Source: Serilophus lunatus
Lineage: Eukaryota > Chordata > Aves > Passeriformes > Eurylaimidae
Assembly: GCA_013399895.1 (NCBI GenBank)
Contig: VXBA01002843.1
Span: forward strand, 1,433,867 to 1,497,866
Reading direction: 5' to 3'
DNA: 64,000 bases
Shown: positions 51,236 through 62,252 of the stretch, one piece after another
Layout: each line of letters opens with the position of its first letter
Numbering within the stretch: position 1 is the stretch's first letter
Notes under the pieces: model-generated
The model's input: only the letters and a program-made list of their open reading frames with translations
What the model was told of the DNA's origin: nothing
Databases searched by the model: none
Translations under genes and position numbers: made by a program

Positions 51236-52020
51236 CACGCGGGCGGCCTGGGTACACACACACACTCACACACGCGCCAAGTCGTCTGTCCTCACGCATA
51301 CACAGAGGCTGCCTGTACCACCTGTATACACACGCACGCTGTACACACACACATGCACGCAGAGACCGCTTACCTGTCCTCACACACACACACAACACCC
51401 AGCCACCCCTCGGTGTCACATCCACACACACTCCCCTGTCCTCACCCAGCTCCCCAGTCCCCACACAGGCTCAGCCCTCCTCGCACACTGGCCCTGTCCT
51501 GGCACGGACAGCTCTCCTCACACAGACCTAACAGCCTGTCCTCATGTACAGCCCAACACACACACACACACATTCAACCAACCTGTGCTTATATCTATCT
51601 GTACACACAGCTCTCCTCACACATGCAATTTGCCTGTACTTGCACCCAGCCTTCCTCATGGCATCCTGCTGATACACACAGCCCTACACACACTCCACTT
51701 GTTCTTACACACGTATTTGCCTGTACTCACAGCCCTTCTCATGCATGTCTCACCTGTATTCACACATAGCCTCCATGTACAGGCACCACCTGTGCTTGCA
51801 GATGCTGCCTGTCTTCACCCACACAGAGTGGTCCTCACACACACCCACCCCGGGCAGGAACAACAGGTCAATCCACAGACACAGCCCTCCTCATGCACAT
51901 CCGCAGCCTTCTCGCACCGGGTGAGACACCCCTCGCACCTGCACCTACATCCGTGTGCTGCCAGCTCGCCCTGTACATCCCTTCAGCCCTACACACACAG
52001 GAATCCCATGCCCTATGTAC
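51236..52020. repeat. Degenerate CA-rich minisatellite
   Basis: For about 800 bases the plus strand repeats variants of CCTGTCCTCACACACAC, with phrases such as CTGTACACACAGC, CTCCTCACACA and CCTGTACTCACAGC recurring every 20-45 bases in a diverged array with pure (CA)n runs inside (for example 51,551-51,571). Stop codons are rare in several frames because of the composition, which creates long spurious open frames (51,219-52,202 is the longest outside the gap). No protein family is recognisable in those frames. Confidence 0.75.
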
Positions 52021-54889
52021 ACCTCCTGCTCACGTGCCCCACTCCTGCACTGCCTCACTTGGATCCCCACAATGGTGACAGGATGCCTGGACTGTCCCTC
52101 TGCGCTTGTGTCACCCACTGCTTTGCGAGGGCTTTCCCCCCAAGAAACCATCTTTCTGTGGTACATAACTCCTTTACAGCAGGTCTCCCCAGCAAGGACT
52201 GACAAAGCACAGCAGCAGAGGTGACAGGCAATCCTACCCTGAAGACTTCTCCATGTGTACGGCCAAGGCTGATGAACCTCAAGGAAAAGCTACATCTCTG
52301 ATGATCAGCACGGGCAGTCCTGGGGCACTGCTGGACTCTGGCACAGCAGGATGACTACACTTCTCAGCTCCAATGCCGAGCCAGAGAGTCACCTGGTGTT
52401 GCCTGAGCCAAGTGTCAGCGCACGACCCCTCCACATAATCAGACAGCCCAGAACGGCCAAATAGTATCTGTCACAAAACTTTTTGCTGGAGTTCACGGTT
52501 AAAGGTACAGTCGAACCCTTTACCGGGGCTGGTCACGGCTGCTGCCTGTGCTCTCAACTCTGGTTTTCCTAAAGTCCCGAAACAGCTACGCAACACTGAC
52601 ATCTGCCAAAATACATATTTTTCTAGAAAGAACAGAGCTTTTGTTAAAATTTGCTTTGCTTGTTAGGCAAAAAAACCTACACCCCCAAATGTCTGACAGT
52701 CCTCAGGTCCCAGTAGGGCACAGGGCTCTGCTTTCATGTTTCCAACGGGTGCAAGGAGCATGGCTGAGCGAGGAAAACACTTCTGGGGGTGAAAATTGGT
52801 CAGCCAGAAAAAAGGTCAATGCGCTGGGGAGCACCACTGCGATATTTCCTCCTCTCTGAGCCAGCCAGGGAAGCGCGTGCCGGCACAGGCGCCGGGCACA
52901 CCGCGGGACACGAGGGCTGGCTTTCCCCGGGCTGCTTCGGCAACCATTATGCAGAGCAGAAAATAATCCAGTAGGACACAGGAAAAGTATCCAGAATAAA
53001 TATTTACAAATCACATCACAGGGCAATCAGTAGTTGGACATGAAGAAGCAGAGGGTCACATGGCATGGATTGCTTTTTCCAGATGCTAAATTGTGTTTTA
53101 AACGACAGCAGCAAGAACATGTCGGAACTTCCCTGCTGTTCCTCTTCCAGGTTAAGCAACAGCTGTGGCCGTGGCTGGGGGGGTTGTGCAGTGGGAGGGA
53201 GGTGAGCCGGCACTGGTGGCTGCAGCCTGCAAAGGAGCACGATCTTGCAATGCCTCATCTCCCACTACCAAACCTCACTCCCACGGGTGACTGTGGCAAA
53301 CCCAGTCCTCCCAGAAGACTTCTGGTGCATCCTGACAGGGCATCGCTTGTGTTTGACACCTCTCCCGTGGCAGCAAAGGATGCACGTCGCCTGGGAAAGG
53401 GCAAGACCTGCAAAAGAAAGACGTGTGCTTTGAGAGCGCAGTCCAAGATTGCCTGGACAGAAATTGGTCCGTCCCAGTGTGAGGGCGAGGGAGGCTCTCT
53501 AGACCCATTGCATGTCACCTGGCACACCCTGGCCCTGAGCCATCCTTGCTCCACCCAACCCTCATTTCATTCTCCTCCCTTCTGAACAACAGGAGGCTCC
53601 ACCAGGGCACTTGGCATGGCGTGGCTCACCGCTGATGTGGGGCTGATCTTCTGCTTCCCCCGCCAGCCCATGAGTCTTCCCAGTTCCCTCCACTTGCACC
53701 CTCCTTCCCGTGCTGATGTGAGGTCCTTCGTGGAGCTCCAAGGTGAAGCTCAGATGTGCCTCTTTCATGCGGCCATGAAAGTGCCCCAGTGCAAGTTTAC
53801 AGCTGAACCTGTGCAAAAAATACACAGGCAAAAGAGCCTGCACATGCTTGTCTCCACAAGCTGCCCCACAGTGCTCCCCCCATCTCACCAGCAGCCAGGC
53901 TCTCTCCATGGCTTTTGGTGCTGTTTCTGTACTCCAGAGTCCTGAATGCGTCCTCTCCTCAGCTACCCACCTTATTCCTGACAGAAATGATCCAACACCT
54001 GCGTGCCACCTGAGTGAGACTCATGTCCCCTCCTCCAGCAAAGGGCTTGGGCCATAAATGTGCCTGCAATTGTCCAAGGCCATGCTGGACACGGCGGTGC
54101 TGGGAGATCCACGGAGACCTGTGTGCTGTGAGAGCAGCCCGGCCTGCTCTGAGAGGCTCCCCTCACCCCAGCTCCTTGCTCTGTCAGCAGCCACTCCTCC
54201 AGTCCCCACTTGTCTGTCAGGGGAGCACAGGAATGCAGGCTGCTCTGGCTCAGCTTCCCCACTGCTGCCTCCGATGTGCTGTGTCCTAGGGATCATGGCC
54301 GTGGGCCAAATTTCCCAAAATTTCTTCAACTTCCTGCTCAAAACAGCTGCTTAGATCTCCTCTTTCCTTCTTCTCTCCACCTTCTGACTTCTCAGCACCA
54401 AGCTCAGGTGCTTGGAATCCCACCCATCCCAGTCCCTCTCCCACTGTGCTCCCAGGAGGTTCACGCTACCACAGGCTACCCATCTTTTCTCACTGAGATT
54501 CCCCCTTCTTCATACCCCAGCACCATCCAACACAGCCCCCAGACCAGAAACTGGCAGCAGCCTGGTCCTTTTGTGCTGGGAGGAGGTGACGACTGGGTGT
54601 GGAGAGGGCTGTCAGAGACAGGAGAGCTGCAGGAGGCGAGCCGGTCCCTCTGTGAAAGTGGAGAGGGCAGCAAGGCAGTAAAAACTACACGAGAGATCAG
54701 CGCCACACAGGACGTGCCAATCCACCGGTTCTGTCCTGGAAGTGCTGCTGGGCAGCTGGATAAATAACACAGGAGATCTCCCCACGCCAGAAAGCCCTGC
54801 TGCTGTTTCCTGCTGGAGACAACTGCCCCAGTCATGCCAGAGCAGCCCCTGCTGAGAGAAGACTCAGGGGACGGGTGTGTGCTTTCATG
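52021..54889. other. Intergenic region upstream of MTA1
   Basis: I see no recognisable gene. A small CpG cluster lies at about 52,870-52,915 (AAGCGCGTGCCGGCACAGGC and following). Open frames of about 180 codons on the plus strand (53,034-53,585 and 54,210-54,767) are Pro/Ser/Cys-rich without domains or splice context and are regarded as chance. Human has TEX22 between PACS2 and MTA1; I could not recognise an equivalent. Confidence 0.6.
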
Positions 54890-54895
54890 TCCAGT

Positions 54896-54901
54896 TTTAT
54901 T
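54896..54901 (-). terminator. Orphan AATAAA polyadenylation signal
   Basis: On the minus strand AATAAA occurs in CACTAATAAAACTGGACATG, at the end of an AT-rich 3'-UTR-like stretch (about 54,890-55,020) that stands out from GC-rich surroundings. It could end a long PACS2 3' UTR isoform or an unrecognised minus-strand transcript. No coding exon can be tied to it. Confidence 0.4.
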
Positions 54902-55369
54902 AGTGTTGCATTAGTACCATAAAATAGTTGACGAGGTCGAGCACGTTGCAGTTTGTTCCAAAAAAAGGCTATTTACATTTAATCTGTCTTCATAAAAAAC
55001 AACCCTAGAACCCAAACAATACAACAATGAAACAGATGGACAACTCGGGAATCTACAAAGTGGTAACATCCCGGTCCGGACAAACCTGGGGGCACGCAGC
55101 CCCGGTGACTGTGCTCACACAGCCCTTCCCCACTGCCACACCACATATGCAACCGGGCAGGCGACACCCTCTGGCAACTCTCTGGCCAAGGAGCGAAGCA
55201 GCAGCTGCCTGAATGTGGCCCCAAACTGGTGCTCTTCCCTAAGGAAACCAGTGACCTGCTGCTCTGCAAGTGGCACGTTCCCTTTTGCCCGCCTGTCCCA
55301 AAGCACCCAAGTGATCCTGCAGGAGCCGGCCCTGCTGGAACATCTCTCACGAGAATGCTGCTGAAGAGG

Positions 55370-55405
55370 CTCCAGGAAACCTCCAGGAGCCTCCAGGAAA
55401 CCTCC
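55370..55405. repeat. Short tandem duplication
   Basis: CTCCAGGAAACCTCCAGGAG is followed immediately by a second, shorter copy (CCTCCAGGAAACCTCC). Confidence 0.85.
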
Positions 55406-57291
55406 ATTTATGGCCTTCTCCTGCCAGGTAAGCCCAGAGGGAGTGTCACCCTAAACACTACCACAGAGCCATCTGCTGAGATCAAGCCTGCCTGAAGGGG
55501 ACAGAGGCATTGCATCCAACCTTGCTTCAAGAATGCTACAGGGCCCCCAGCCCTTTACCAACTGCATGGCTGTGCTAATCCCAGCTTTACCAATCCCCTA
55601 GCACACCAACTAGCAGGAGAAGGTCACCCGCTCTGCTGCCTTTTGCCAAGATTTTCCTCTTAAACTTGGTGCAATGCCCTCTGCCCCGGCTCTCCCGTGC
55701 TCTCTCCAGCACACAAGAGGGCCTGCGCTGCAATCACAGGTCAAGCATAGGGCAGTGTAGTTCTTGGCTGAGTTTGATGATGGAAAGCAAACAGGCGCAT
55801 CTCCTGAGCTCCAGAATGCTCCCAGGCACCTACCCCTACCTTCTCTGCAGGATAAAGCCACAAGCTTTATCTTGTGTTCCAATTAAAGCAGCAAAACACA
55901 GCCAAAGAGACCATGGCTCTCCCCAAAGTCATGTGTAATTAAGGAGGACTCTGCATTACCACCGCAATATAAATGTTAACAATTGAACTAGATGGGAACT
56001 GCAGCACTGAGATAAAACAGCCACCCAAGATGTCCAGGATGTCATCAGCGCTGCAGGAGAGCCTGCCCTGATTGAGCGCTGGCAGGGTTGAAGCCCAGCC
56101 TTTGTCTCCAGGAAACTCAGTGGAAAGCTAGAGGACCAGGAAGCACTCAAGGTGCAACACGACACCACAGACCCCTTCCATCTTTCATCTGCTCACCAGT
56201 GCTGTTAAAGTAGGTCAGCGTCGTGCAGCTCAGCGCGGCAGCGAGCCTGCTCCCGAGAGCTCACCTCCGAGCCAGGCGGGGGCCTTCCCCAACAGCAGCT
56301 GGAAAAGAAACCGGCTGCTTTGAGAAGCCACAGCCAGAACTGCAGAGACAAGCTCTGTGGGGAGCAAGGGCAAACTCTGGGATACAAAGGAACAGGGACA
56401 GCAGAGGCTCCTGCCTTCAAAGCAACTCCCTTCTGGAGATCCACTCAGATGCTGCCCACCCTGCCTTCGCTGTCAGAGCACATGGCTCCAAAGCAAGCCC
56501 GATTTGAGAGATAACCCCATGCTGTTTTTTCACTTGAGATGTACCTTCCCCACCCAAACTCCCGAGAGCTGAATGCAGGGCGGTGCTCTCGGCTCTAAGC
56601 CATCCTTCTGCACTCACTGACTTGTAACCACCCAACTCCACAGGCTGGCACAGCTGTGCGGGCACAGGCCCATCCTGCTCCAGAAACTTTCCCTGGTCAT
56701 GCAGAAAGGATCCCTCTGGCTGGCAGGGCTTGGAAGAGTCCCTCCAGAAACTTATGGGGAAGCTGGGAGGGTAGGAGACCTGAGGTCAGTCACTCGTTCA
56801 TGTCACCAGGTGCAAAGCCTGTTTCCAAAAGCAGTCTGAGCCACATGCATGCTTGGACATTCATTTTCCTTAAAGATAGAAACCTGTTTCTCTTCCAGTC
56901 AAAGATAGAAATAGCTGCATAGAGTGGCTCCACATGACACAACAGAAACAACAGAGGCACAACAGCTTGACCTGAGCTGTGCCACCAAATCTGCACACCA
57001 GCCCTTACAGTCCAGGGCCAGGAAATGTCACATTCACTCCCTGGGCACACAGGTGCCCACTGGCAGGCCCAGCCTGCCACTCCTGGACTCCCTCTGGGAT
57101 GACAAGGCTGAGACTTCAGGATGTTTTCTTGCATGGAAGACATTTCAGAGCAACAGCAGCTTTCCACAGGGGAGAAACCTGCAGAGACACAAGGCCTCAG
57201 GTGTACAGAGAGTTTCCCAATGAATTTGCTTGTATAAAGTTCGAATAAAACATAAACCAACATGAAATGCAACGAGCAGAAGTGTTTCTCT

Positions 57292-57317
57292 CACACATAC
57301 ACACACACACACACACA
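57292..57317. repeat. (CA)n microsatellite
   Basis: A CA run of about 26 bases with one T interruption near its left end. Confidence 0.95.
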
Positions 57318-59139
57318 GAGTACAGCAGGGCAACACACATTGGATAGACAGGACCCTGGAAATCCTGCCCTAGCTACCAGTTTTTTTCTTTACAGTAGGT
57401 TGAAATACAAAGAGGAGCACAGTGATGGTTCTCCCCTCACCCCCCAGTAAACAAAGTTATTGCAGTCAGTCCACCCCACCTCTGCAGCAGTAACACACTC
57501 CAGCACCAAGAGCTGCCTGACGCTGGAACCCAGCCCAAATCGCCCTTGTCACACCAGCGTGAGACTTGAGGAAGAAATCACACACTGACTAATTTCCTTT
57601 ACAAAGCTTTTTTTGATGCAGCAGCCTCAATAAAGATAAAGAAGTGATGTGCTTATACGCCATCTCCCACGCTGCCGCTGCTAGGCAACGCTATACAGTC
57701 CCAGAGCACCAGCTCAGGTCAACCGAAAACGCATGAACTGAGGGACACGCTTCTGCCACAGCCACGAGCCAGCAGGCAGACCTGCCCACGGGGCTGAGGG
57801 GAACAACAGAGCATTGCAGCAAGACAATCTGTCCTGCCTAACAGCCTCTCACTGGGCATGGGACTGTGTCCTCCTCCTCTGCTTGGTTTGAAGGGAATAC
57901 CCAGCCCCTGGCCAAGTAGACTGGACTTGTGCTAGGAAAGGGTTTCATGAAACCCTTTCAGTCAGTGAAGCAGCCTCTCCTGTGAGCTGTGCCAGGCACT
58001 AGATCCAGCTCTCACCTCATAACCCCTCACTCTCCATCAGCAGAAGGCCCAGCAGAGCTCACCGCCACTGCCCTGGCCAAAAGAACCCACATGGTCCCCA
58101 CACAGAGCTATGCAGCACAAAGCGGGTTCCCCAAGCCTTAAGGGATCAGACAAAAAAAAAAGTTCAAAAGCATCACTGCCCTCAGAAAGTGCTTTCTGGA
58201 AATACTCCCAAAGCCTGGCCCAAAAGGACCCACCAGAAATTTCAGTCCCTTACCCCGAAATGCCAGAGATGTCTATTCCTCCACATGGCAAGGACACTCT
58301 GCTCTCCACATCCCACCCACCACCTGCGGCGAGACAGGCTTTTGGAAACCTAGAGAGCGAAAGGCCAAATATGCAGCACTCAGAGCTGCCCAGACCTGTG
58401 TCTTGTCATGCTGTCTCCTTGTAAGAGCATCCCTGGCAGCAGCAGGGTGTACAAACTGAACACAAGTGCAGCCAGAGCCAAGCCAACAGAGACACCCTAA
58501 AGTCTCACTCCTCCATCTCCCAGGACATCTTGTTGTGGACAGAAAACCTGTCTACCTTCATCCTAACTCACATCCCAACAACAGTTTCCACTGCATCCAG
58601 GGGCTGAAACCCCTTGCAAAGCCTCAACCTATGGGCAGTGCTGTGCCAGAGGAAAAGCATATCCTGCTGGGGAAGGGATGTGATCCACAGAGAAACGCTT
58701 GTGCAGAGGAATACTCAGGAAGCAAAAGGTAAGGACAACGTCCATCTCCTAATCAGTCCTCTGGGCAGCTGCCTGCCCCAAGCACCCTTCATTTCTGTTA
58801 CATTTTTTCAGTTTCCACGTGGAAAGGTCCCGAGTGGCTCGAGGCAGGGCCCCTGACGCCAGGCAGGCTGCACGCAGGCTGGGGCAGTGCAGGAGGGAGA
58901 TGGCAGCAGACAGAACATCCCACACTACCTCATGTGTGCAGTTTGACAGATGGACAGGAAGGCAGCTGGACATGCAGAGCGCCTGGCTGGCTCCCAGTCC
59001 AGCCACTCCACAGACAACGGCTCATCTTCCTGGGTATTTTTTTGGCAAATTAATTTTTTTCCTGTTATTTTTTATTTAATTTTTATTTTTTTTTTAGAAA
59101 GCATTAAAAAAAATCTGCAGCTGTTAAAAAAATCCTTTC

Positions 59140-59982
59140 CCTTTAGAGGCTGGACGAGGTTTTATTGACAGGTAAATAACTGGTGTGAGTATGTAAATAG
59201 CAGCGACCCGACCCCACTGATGTGGTGTCCTCTCTACAGCGCCGCCAGCTGCAGGGATGTGGCAACTGGCTCACTTCGGTCATTCTCATAGACCTGGGAC
59301 ACTGGAGTTTCCTTCCTCTTAGTGTTTCCCTAATTCCTATTCCTGCCCAACCCTCCTCAGGCATCACTTCAGCACAAACAAACACCTGCCTGTACTCATG
59401 GCAGGCTCCGAAGGGGATCCCCTCTCCAGACTCCCTAGCTAAACAAGTGGTTTGTTTTCCAAACCAGACAGTTGAACTCCCTCCAGACTCACTGATCTCT
59501 TGACCTTTGGCAGCAGGAAGATAGACTGGCCATCCTTTTTTTCCTAGAAATACAGAGGGAGGGGGCCAAATGCACCGTAACGCACATGATCTTCTGCAAA
59601 ATCCGTTTGAGCTGATCCACGGCTCCCCCAGCCCACTCACACCAATGAGGTCTCAGGTTAATAAGCAGTGCAGTTATTCAGCTATCTGCTTGTAAGTGGT
59701 AGGTGTTCTTGGGCAGGGTGCCTGCTCCTGCCAACTCCCCCACGACTTCACGTTGTCAGCACATCTATGTTTAAGACTGGGTTTTTTTGCCTTTGTTTAA
59801 AGGGGTTTCCTTCCCTTGTAGTAAACTTAAGAGTTAATAGAAAAAAGTAATTCAAAAGTAATCCAAGCACATCTGTAATTAATTCTGCAGGAGAGGGCAG
59901 AGCGACGCGAGTCAGAGTTGGCACGCAGTTCCTGGCTCCTGGTGTGCAGTCCCTGGGATGGGCAGAAGGTCCCTCCGCCGAG
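59140..59982 (-). other. PACS2: PACS2 3' UTR
   Basis: This is the stretch between the PACS2 stop codon and about 20 nt past the AATAAA at 59,161-59,166, some 840 nt long. No CR1 or other repeat is seen in it. The exact cleavage point is not visible. Confidence 0.7.
59161..59166 (-). terminator. PACS2: PACS2 polyadenylation signal
   Basis: The minus strand reads CCTGTCAATAAAACCTCGTC, a canonical AATAAA hexamer about 820 nt after the stop codon. Two further AATAAA matches (59,071-59,076 and 59,082-59,087) fall in an A-rich tract just downstream and are less convincing. Confidence 0.7.
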
Positions 59983-60101
59983 CTAGAAGTTAGATTTGGA
60001 GTGTCCAAATATGCAGATGGGAAAGTGCTTGACATGAGAGGACCACTGTGCTGCCAGCTGAAAGAACTTGACATCGTTCCACTCCACCCCATCGATCAGG
60101 A
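59983..60101 (-). CDS. PACS2: PACS2 terminal coding exon
   Basis: The coding part is 119 nt and ends in a TAG stop. After completing a Val codon it encodes LIDGVEWNDVKFFQLAAQW, then SSHVKHFPICIFGHSKSNF. PACS proteins sort furin and other cargo between the trans-Golgi network, endosomes and ER-mitochondria contacts; this is the extreme C-terminus of the family's conserved C-terminal region. The IFGHSK ending identifies PACS2; PACS1 ends differently (GLFSGSK, as I recall). The final residues SNF differ slightly from human ATF. The acceptor is CTCCTGCAG. Confidence 0.96.
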
Positions 60102-61073
60102 CTGCAGGAGAGGGTAAAAGGAGAGGAGAGTTAGAAAATACCGAGGGGAAGCGGCCAACCTGGAGCAGCTTTGCTGGAAATCTCCCTGCAGTCGGCAGAG
60201 GGAGGCCTGGCCATGCTGTGCACTCAGGGCATGCACTGCTCTGCCCAACCGCCCCACCCAGCTGCACACACAGGGAAGAAAGGCTCGGGAACAGACCAGG
60301 TTTAGGGAGAACAGCTCAGTTCCAGCACTGCTCACTGACATGAGAGCTCTCCAGACTACTGATTTCAGTGTCACCCGATCTGATTTCTCAGGTTTCCTGA
60401 ACACATTTCATTTTCTTTTTTGGGCAAATGCACTCTTACAAAGATGGACATCAGTCTCTCCTCACTGGCACTCTAACGAGGAGATCCATGTCTCCTAGTG
60501 GGGCGACACATGTTCTGTGAGCACCTCTCATGCTCACCAGTTCTAAACTGGGCTAGGATTAAGGGGGTGACCCAGGCAGGTCCTTCTGTTGGGGAATATC
60601 CACTGAACAGGCTACAGGGATATTCTGGATACTGAATGCCCAGTTTCAGTGACAAGTACTTCAAGTCTGTCTGCCAGATACATATATGGCTCCTATTGTG
60701 GCATGTCTGTGTGACAGCAACCTGCCCAAAGGAGCAGCCACACTCTCCCCATTCATCACCACCCAAAATTTGTACTAGTCGTGCAAGAGACACAGAGAAT
60801 GAAAGGGAGTGGAATGGAGCCTGGTCCAGGCTTGATCCTCCTCCAAAGCATTAATTCAGAGGAGTTCATAGGTAAGGGTGGATTTTCATACATCCCAGAT
60901 CTATTAAAGCATTCTCCCATGCTGGACACATCCAAGACTGTTCCCCAGAAACACTCCCATCATACTGGCTCTGGGGAATGGGGCAGGACACCAGGTCAGC
61001 TCTTTGCCTGGAGGACACTTGTAGCATCTGAGCCTCATCCCAGAGCCCAATGGGATGCAAACCATGAGCTTAC
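60102..61073 (-). other. PACS2: PACS2 last intron
   Basis: The intron has a GTAAGC donor and a CCTGCAG acceptor, with no repeat recognised. Confidence 0.85.
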
Positions 61074-61187
61074 CACGCAGCATGTTCTGCTGATGTTTTG
61101 CTGTGCAAATCAATCTGCTGATTCCTTCAATACACTGGCTCTTTGACTCAATCTCCTTGTCTTTTGTTTTCTTGGGCAAAAACATCA
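61074..61187 (-). CDS. PACS2: PACS2 penultimate coding exon
   Basis: This 114-nt exon completes a Val codon and encodes MFLPKKTKDKEIESKSQ, then CIEGISRLICTAKHQQNMLR and one base of the next Val codon. It belongs to the conserved C-terminal PACS domain. The acceptor is TTTTCTTCCAG and the donor CGTG|GTAAGC. The phases match both neighbours. Confidence 0.97.
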
Positions 61188-62025
61188 CTGGAAGAAAATC
61201 AAACCAGCACACAGTGAATCTATGTCACTCACAGGAGCTGCACTGACACTTGAGTTTTTGCACTCGTTGTTGGTCCAGGATTGACTTCACTGCACAGTTA
61301 TGCACCCATGCCCTGCAATCCAGGAGGCTCTGTCAGCCTCTTCTCAGAGCCCCCCAAACCTCTGCTTCCACCATGAAAGACTCCCAGGCCCACAGGCAGG
61401 AAGATGTTGTTAAGGACAGCTACAGGCAGCCAAATATAAATGCAGAACTGCCTTAGTGCTTCCTCGAAAATATTTCACTGCAGAGCTGTTCTCAGTTTCT
61501 AAAATGTTTCACATTACCAAGGCCAGCAACAGATAGAGAATTACTGACAACGTTTAAAATGCCTTTTTTGTTAGTTTGAGAAAATTAACTCAAAGCCATG
61601 AGTTTAAGAAGAATAAAAAAAGTTAACATGAGGCTTTGCACCGAGAGCATTTCTCTTCTACCACCTTTTGACCCACAAAGTACTCTGTACAAAAGCATAA
61701 GAATCATAGAATCCTTTAGGTTGGAAAAGACCTCTAAGATCATCGAATCCAACTGGTGACCTAATGTTGCCAACTAGACCACATCTACACATCGTTTAAA
61801 GACCTCTAGACATGCAGGGACAGTGACTCCACCTCTGCCCTGGGCACTGTTACAGTACTTGACATCGCTTTTGGTGAACAAATTTTTCCTAATATCCAAT
61901 CTAAGCCTTCCCTGGCACAACTGCTGTAGTGCAGGACTGCCAAGTAAGGCAGCCCTGGAGCACCAGGACTGGGAGAACAGCACTGCACTCCTGGCCTTTG
62001 GTAACAGTAAGTGTATCCACCTTAC
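61188..62025 (-). other. PACS2: PACS2 intron with CR1 insertion
   Basis: This 838-nt intron is about one quarter CR1 sequence (61,699-61,945). The CR1 begins only about 80 bases from the donor site of the upstream exon. Confidence 0.9.
61699..61945 (-). mobile_element. CR1 LINE, 3' end fragment
   Basis: Read on the plus strand it begins AGAATCATAGAATCCTTTAG, then GGTTGGAAAAGACCTCTAAG and ATCATCGAATCCAAC, the classical antisense of the avian CR1 3' terminus (ATTCTATGATTCT octamers plus the GGTTGGA block). It continues through GACAGTGACTCCACC and CAAATTTTTCCTAATATCCA to about 61,945. Its sense is minus, the same as PACS2. It is 5'-truncated. Confidence 0.95.
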
Positions 62026-62252
62026 CTTTCTTGTTCTTTTCTTTTGTCACAACAGTCATGGACATGGTTGGAGTGGTGGCGATCTCCCCGCTGGCAGGTA
62101 ACCTGCTGACCTGGAGGGACCGGAAAGTGCATTTCAGTGTGTTTTTGGTAGTGGAAGGGTCCTTCTTCTCTGGGTCTCTCTTTCTGTCCACGGGTGGAGC
62201 TGCAATCCAGTAATCCACCTGCAGGCCCATCAACTCCGCACCGAGGCCCTGG
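62026..62252 (-). CDS. PACS2: PACS2 coding exon (third from the end)
   Basis: This 227-nt exon encodes QGLGAELMGLQVDYWIAAPP, then VDRKRDPEKKDPSTTKNTLK, CTFRSLQVSRLPASGEIATT, PTMSMTVVTKEKNKK and a split Val codon. LQVDYW, KNTLKCTFRSLQVSRLP and MSMTVVTKEKNKK are well-known C-terminal PACS motifs. The acceptor is a strong CTTGTTTTCCAG and the donor AAG|GTAAGG. This is the most upstream PACS2 exon I can identify in the window. Confidence 0.97.

Larger units (their letters stand above)
54902..59139. other. Intergenic region downstream of PACS2
   Basis: It contains a short imperfect duplication (55,370-55,405), a CA microsatellite (57,292-57,317) and a T-rich stretch near 59,036-59,097. No protein-coding gene or RNA gene was recognised. 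The 160-codon minus-strand frame at 56,790-57,272 shows no family features. Confidence 0.6.

Noticed and set aside
50378..51769. Very long open frames on both strands across the gap
   Set aside because: Most of their length is undetermined N sequence or the CATC array. They are artefacts of translating N as non-stop.
51219..52202. 327-codon open frame on the plus strand, rich in His, Thr and Pro
   Set aside because: It is translated CA-rich minisatellite: other frames of the same stretch are also open, there is no domain or splice context, and composition explains the lack of stops.
53034..53585. 183-codon plus-strand frame upstream of MTA1
   Set aside because: It is low in recognisable motifs, overlaps equally long frames on the other strand, and has no promoter or poly(A) context. 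GC-rich intergenic DNA gives such frames by chance.
54210..54767. 185-codon plus-strand frame
   Set aside because: It is Ser/Pro/Cys-rich without a domain, and overlapping frames of similar length exist on both strands. It is not related to TEX22 as far as I can see.
56790..57272. 160-codon minus-strand frame between PACS2 and the orphan poly(A) signal
   Set aside because: I considered it as the coding part of an orphan transcript, but there is no family resemblance and the composition is not clearly coding.
57670..57700. X-box-like (RFX) site around GCTGCTAGGCAAC
   Set aside because: Only one half-site (GGCAAC) fits. The other half has two mismatches, and there is no gene start nearby to make it meaningful.
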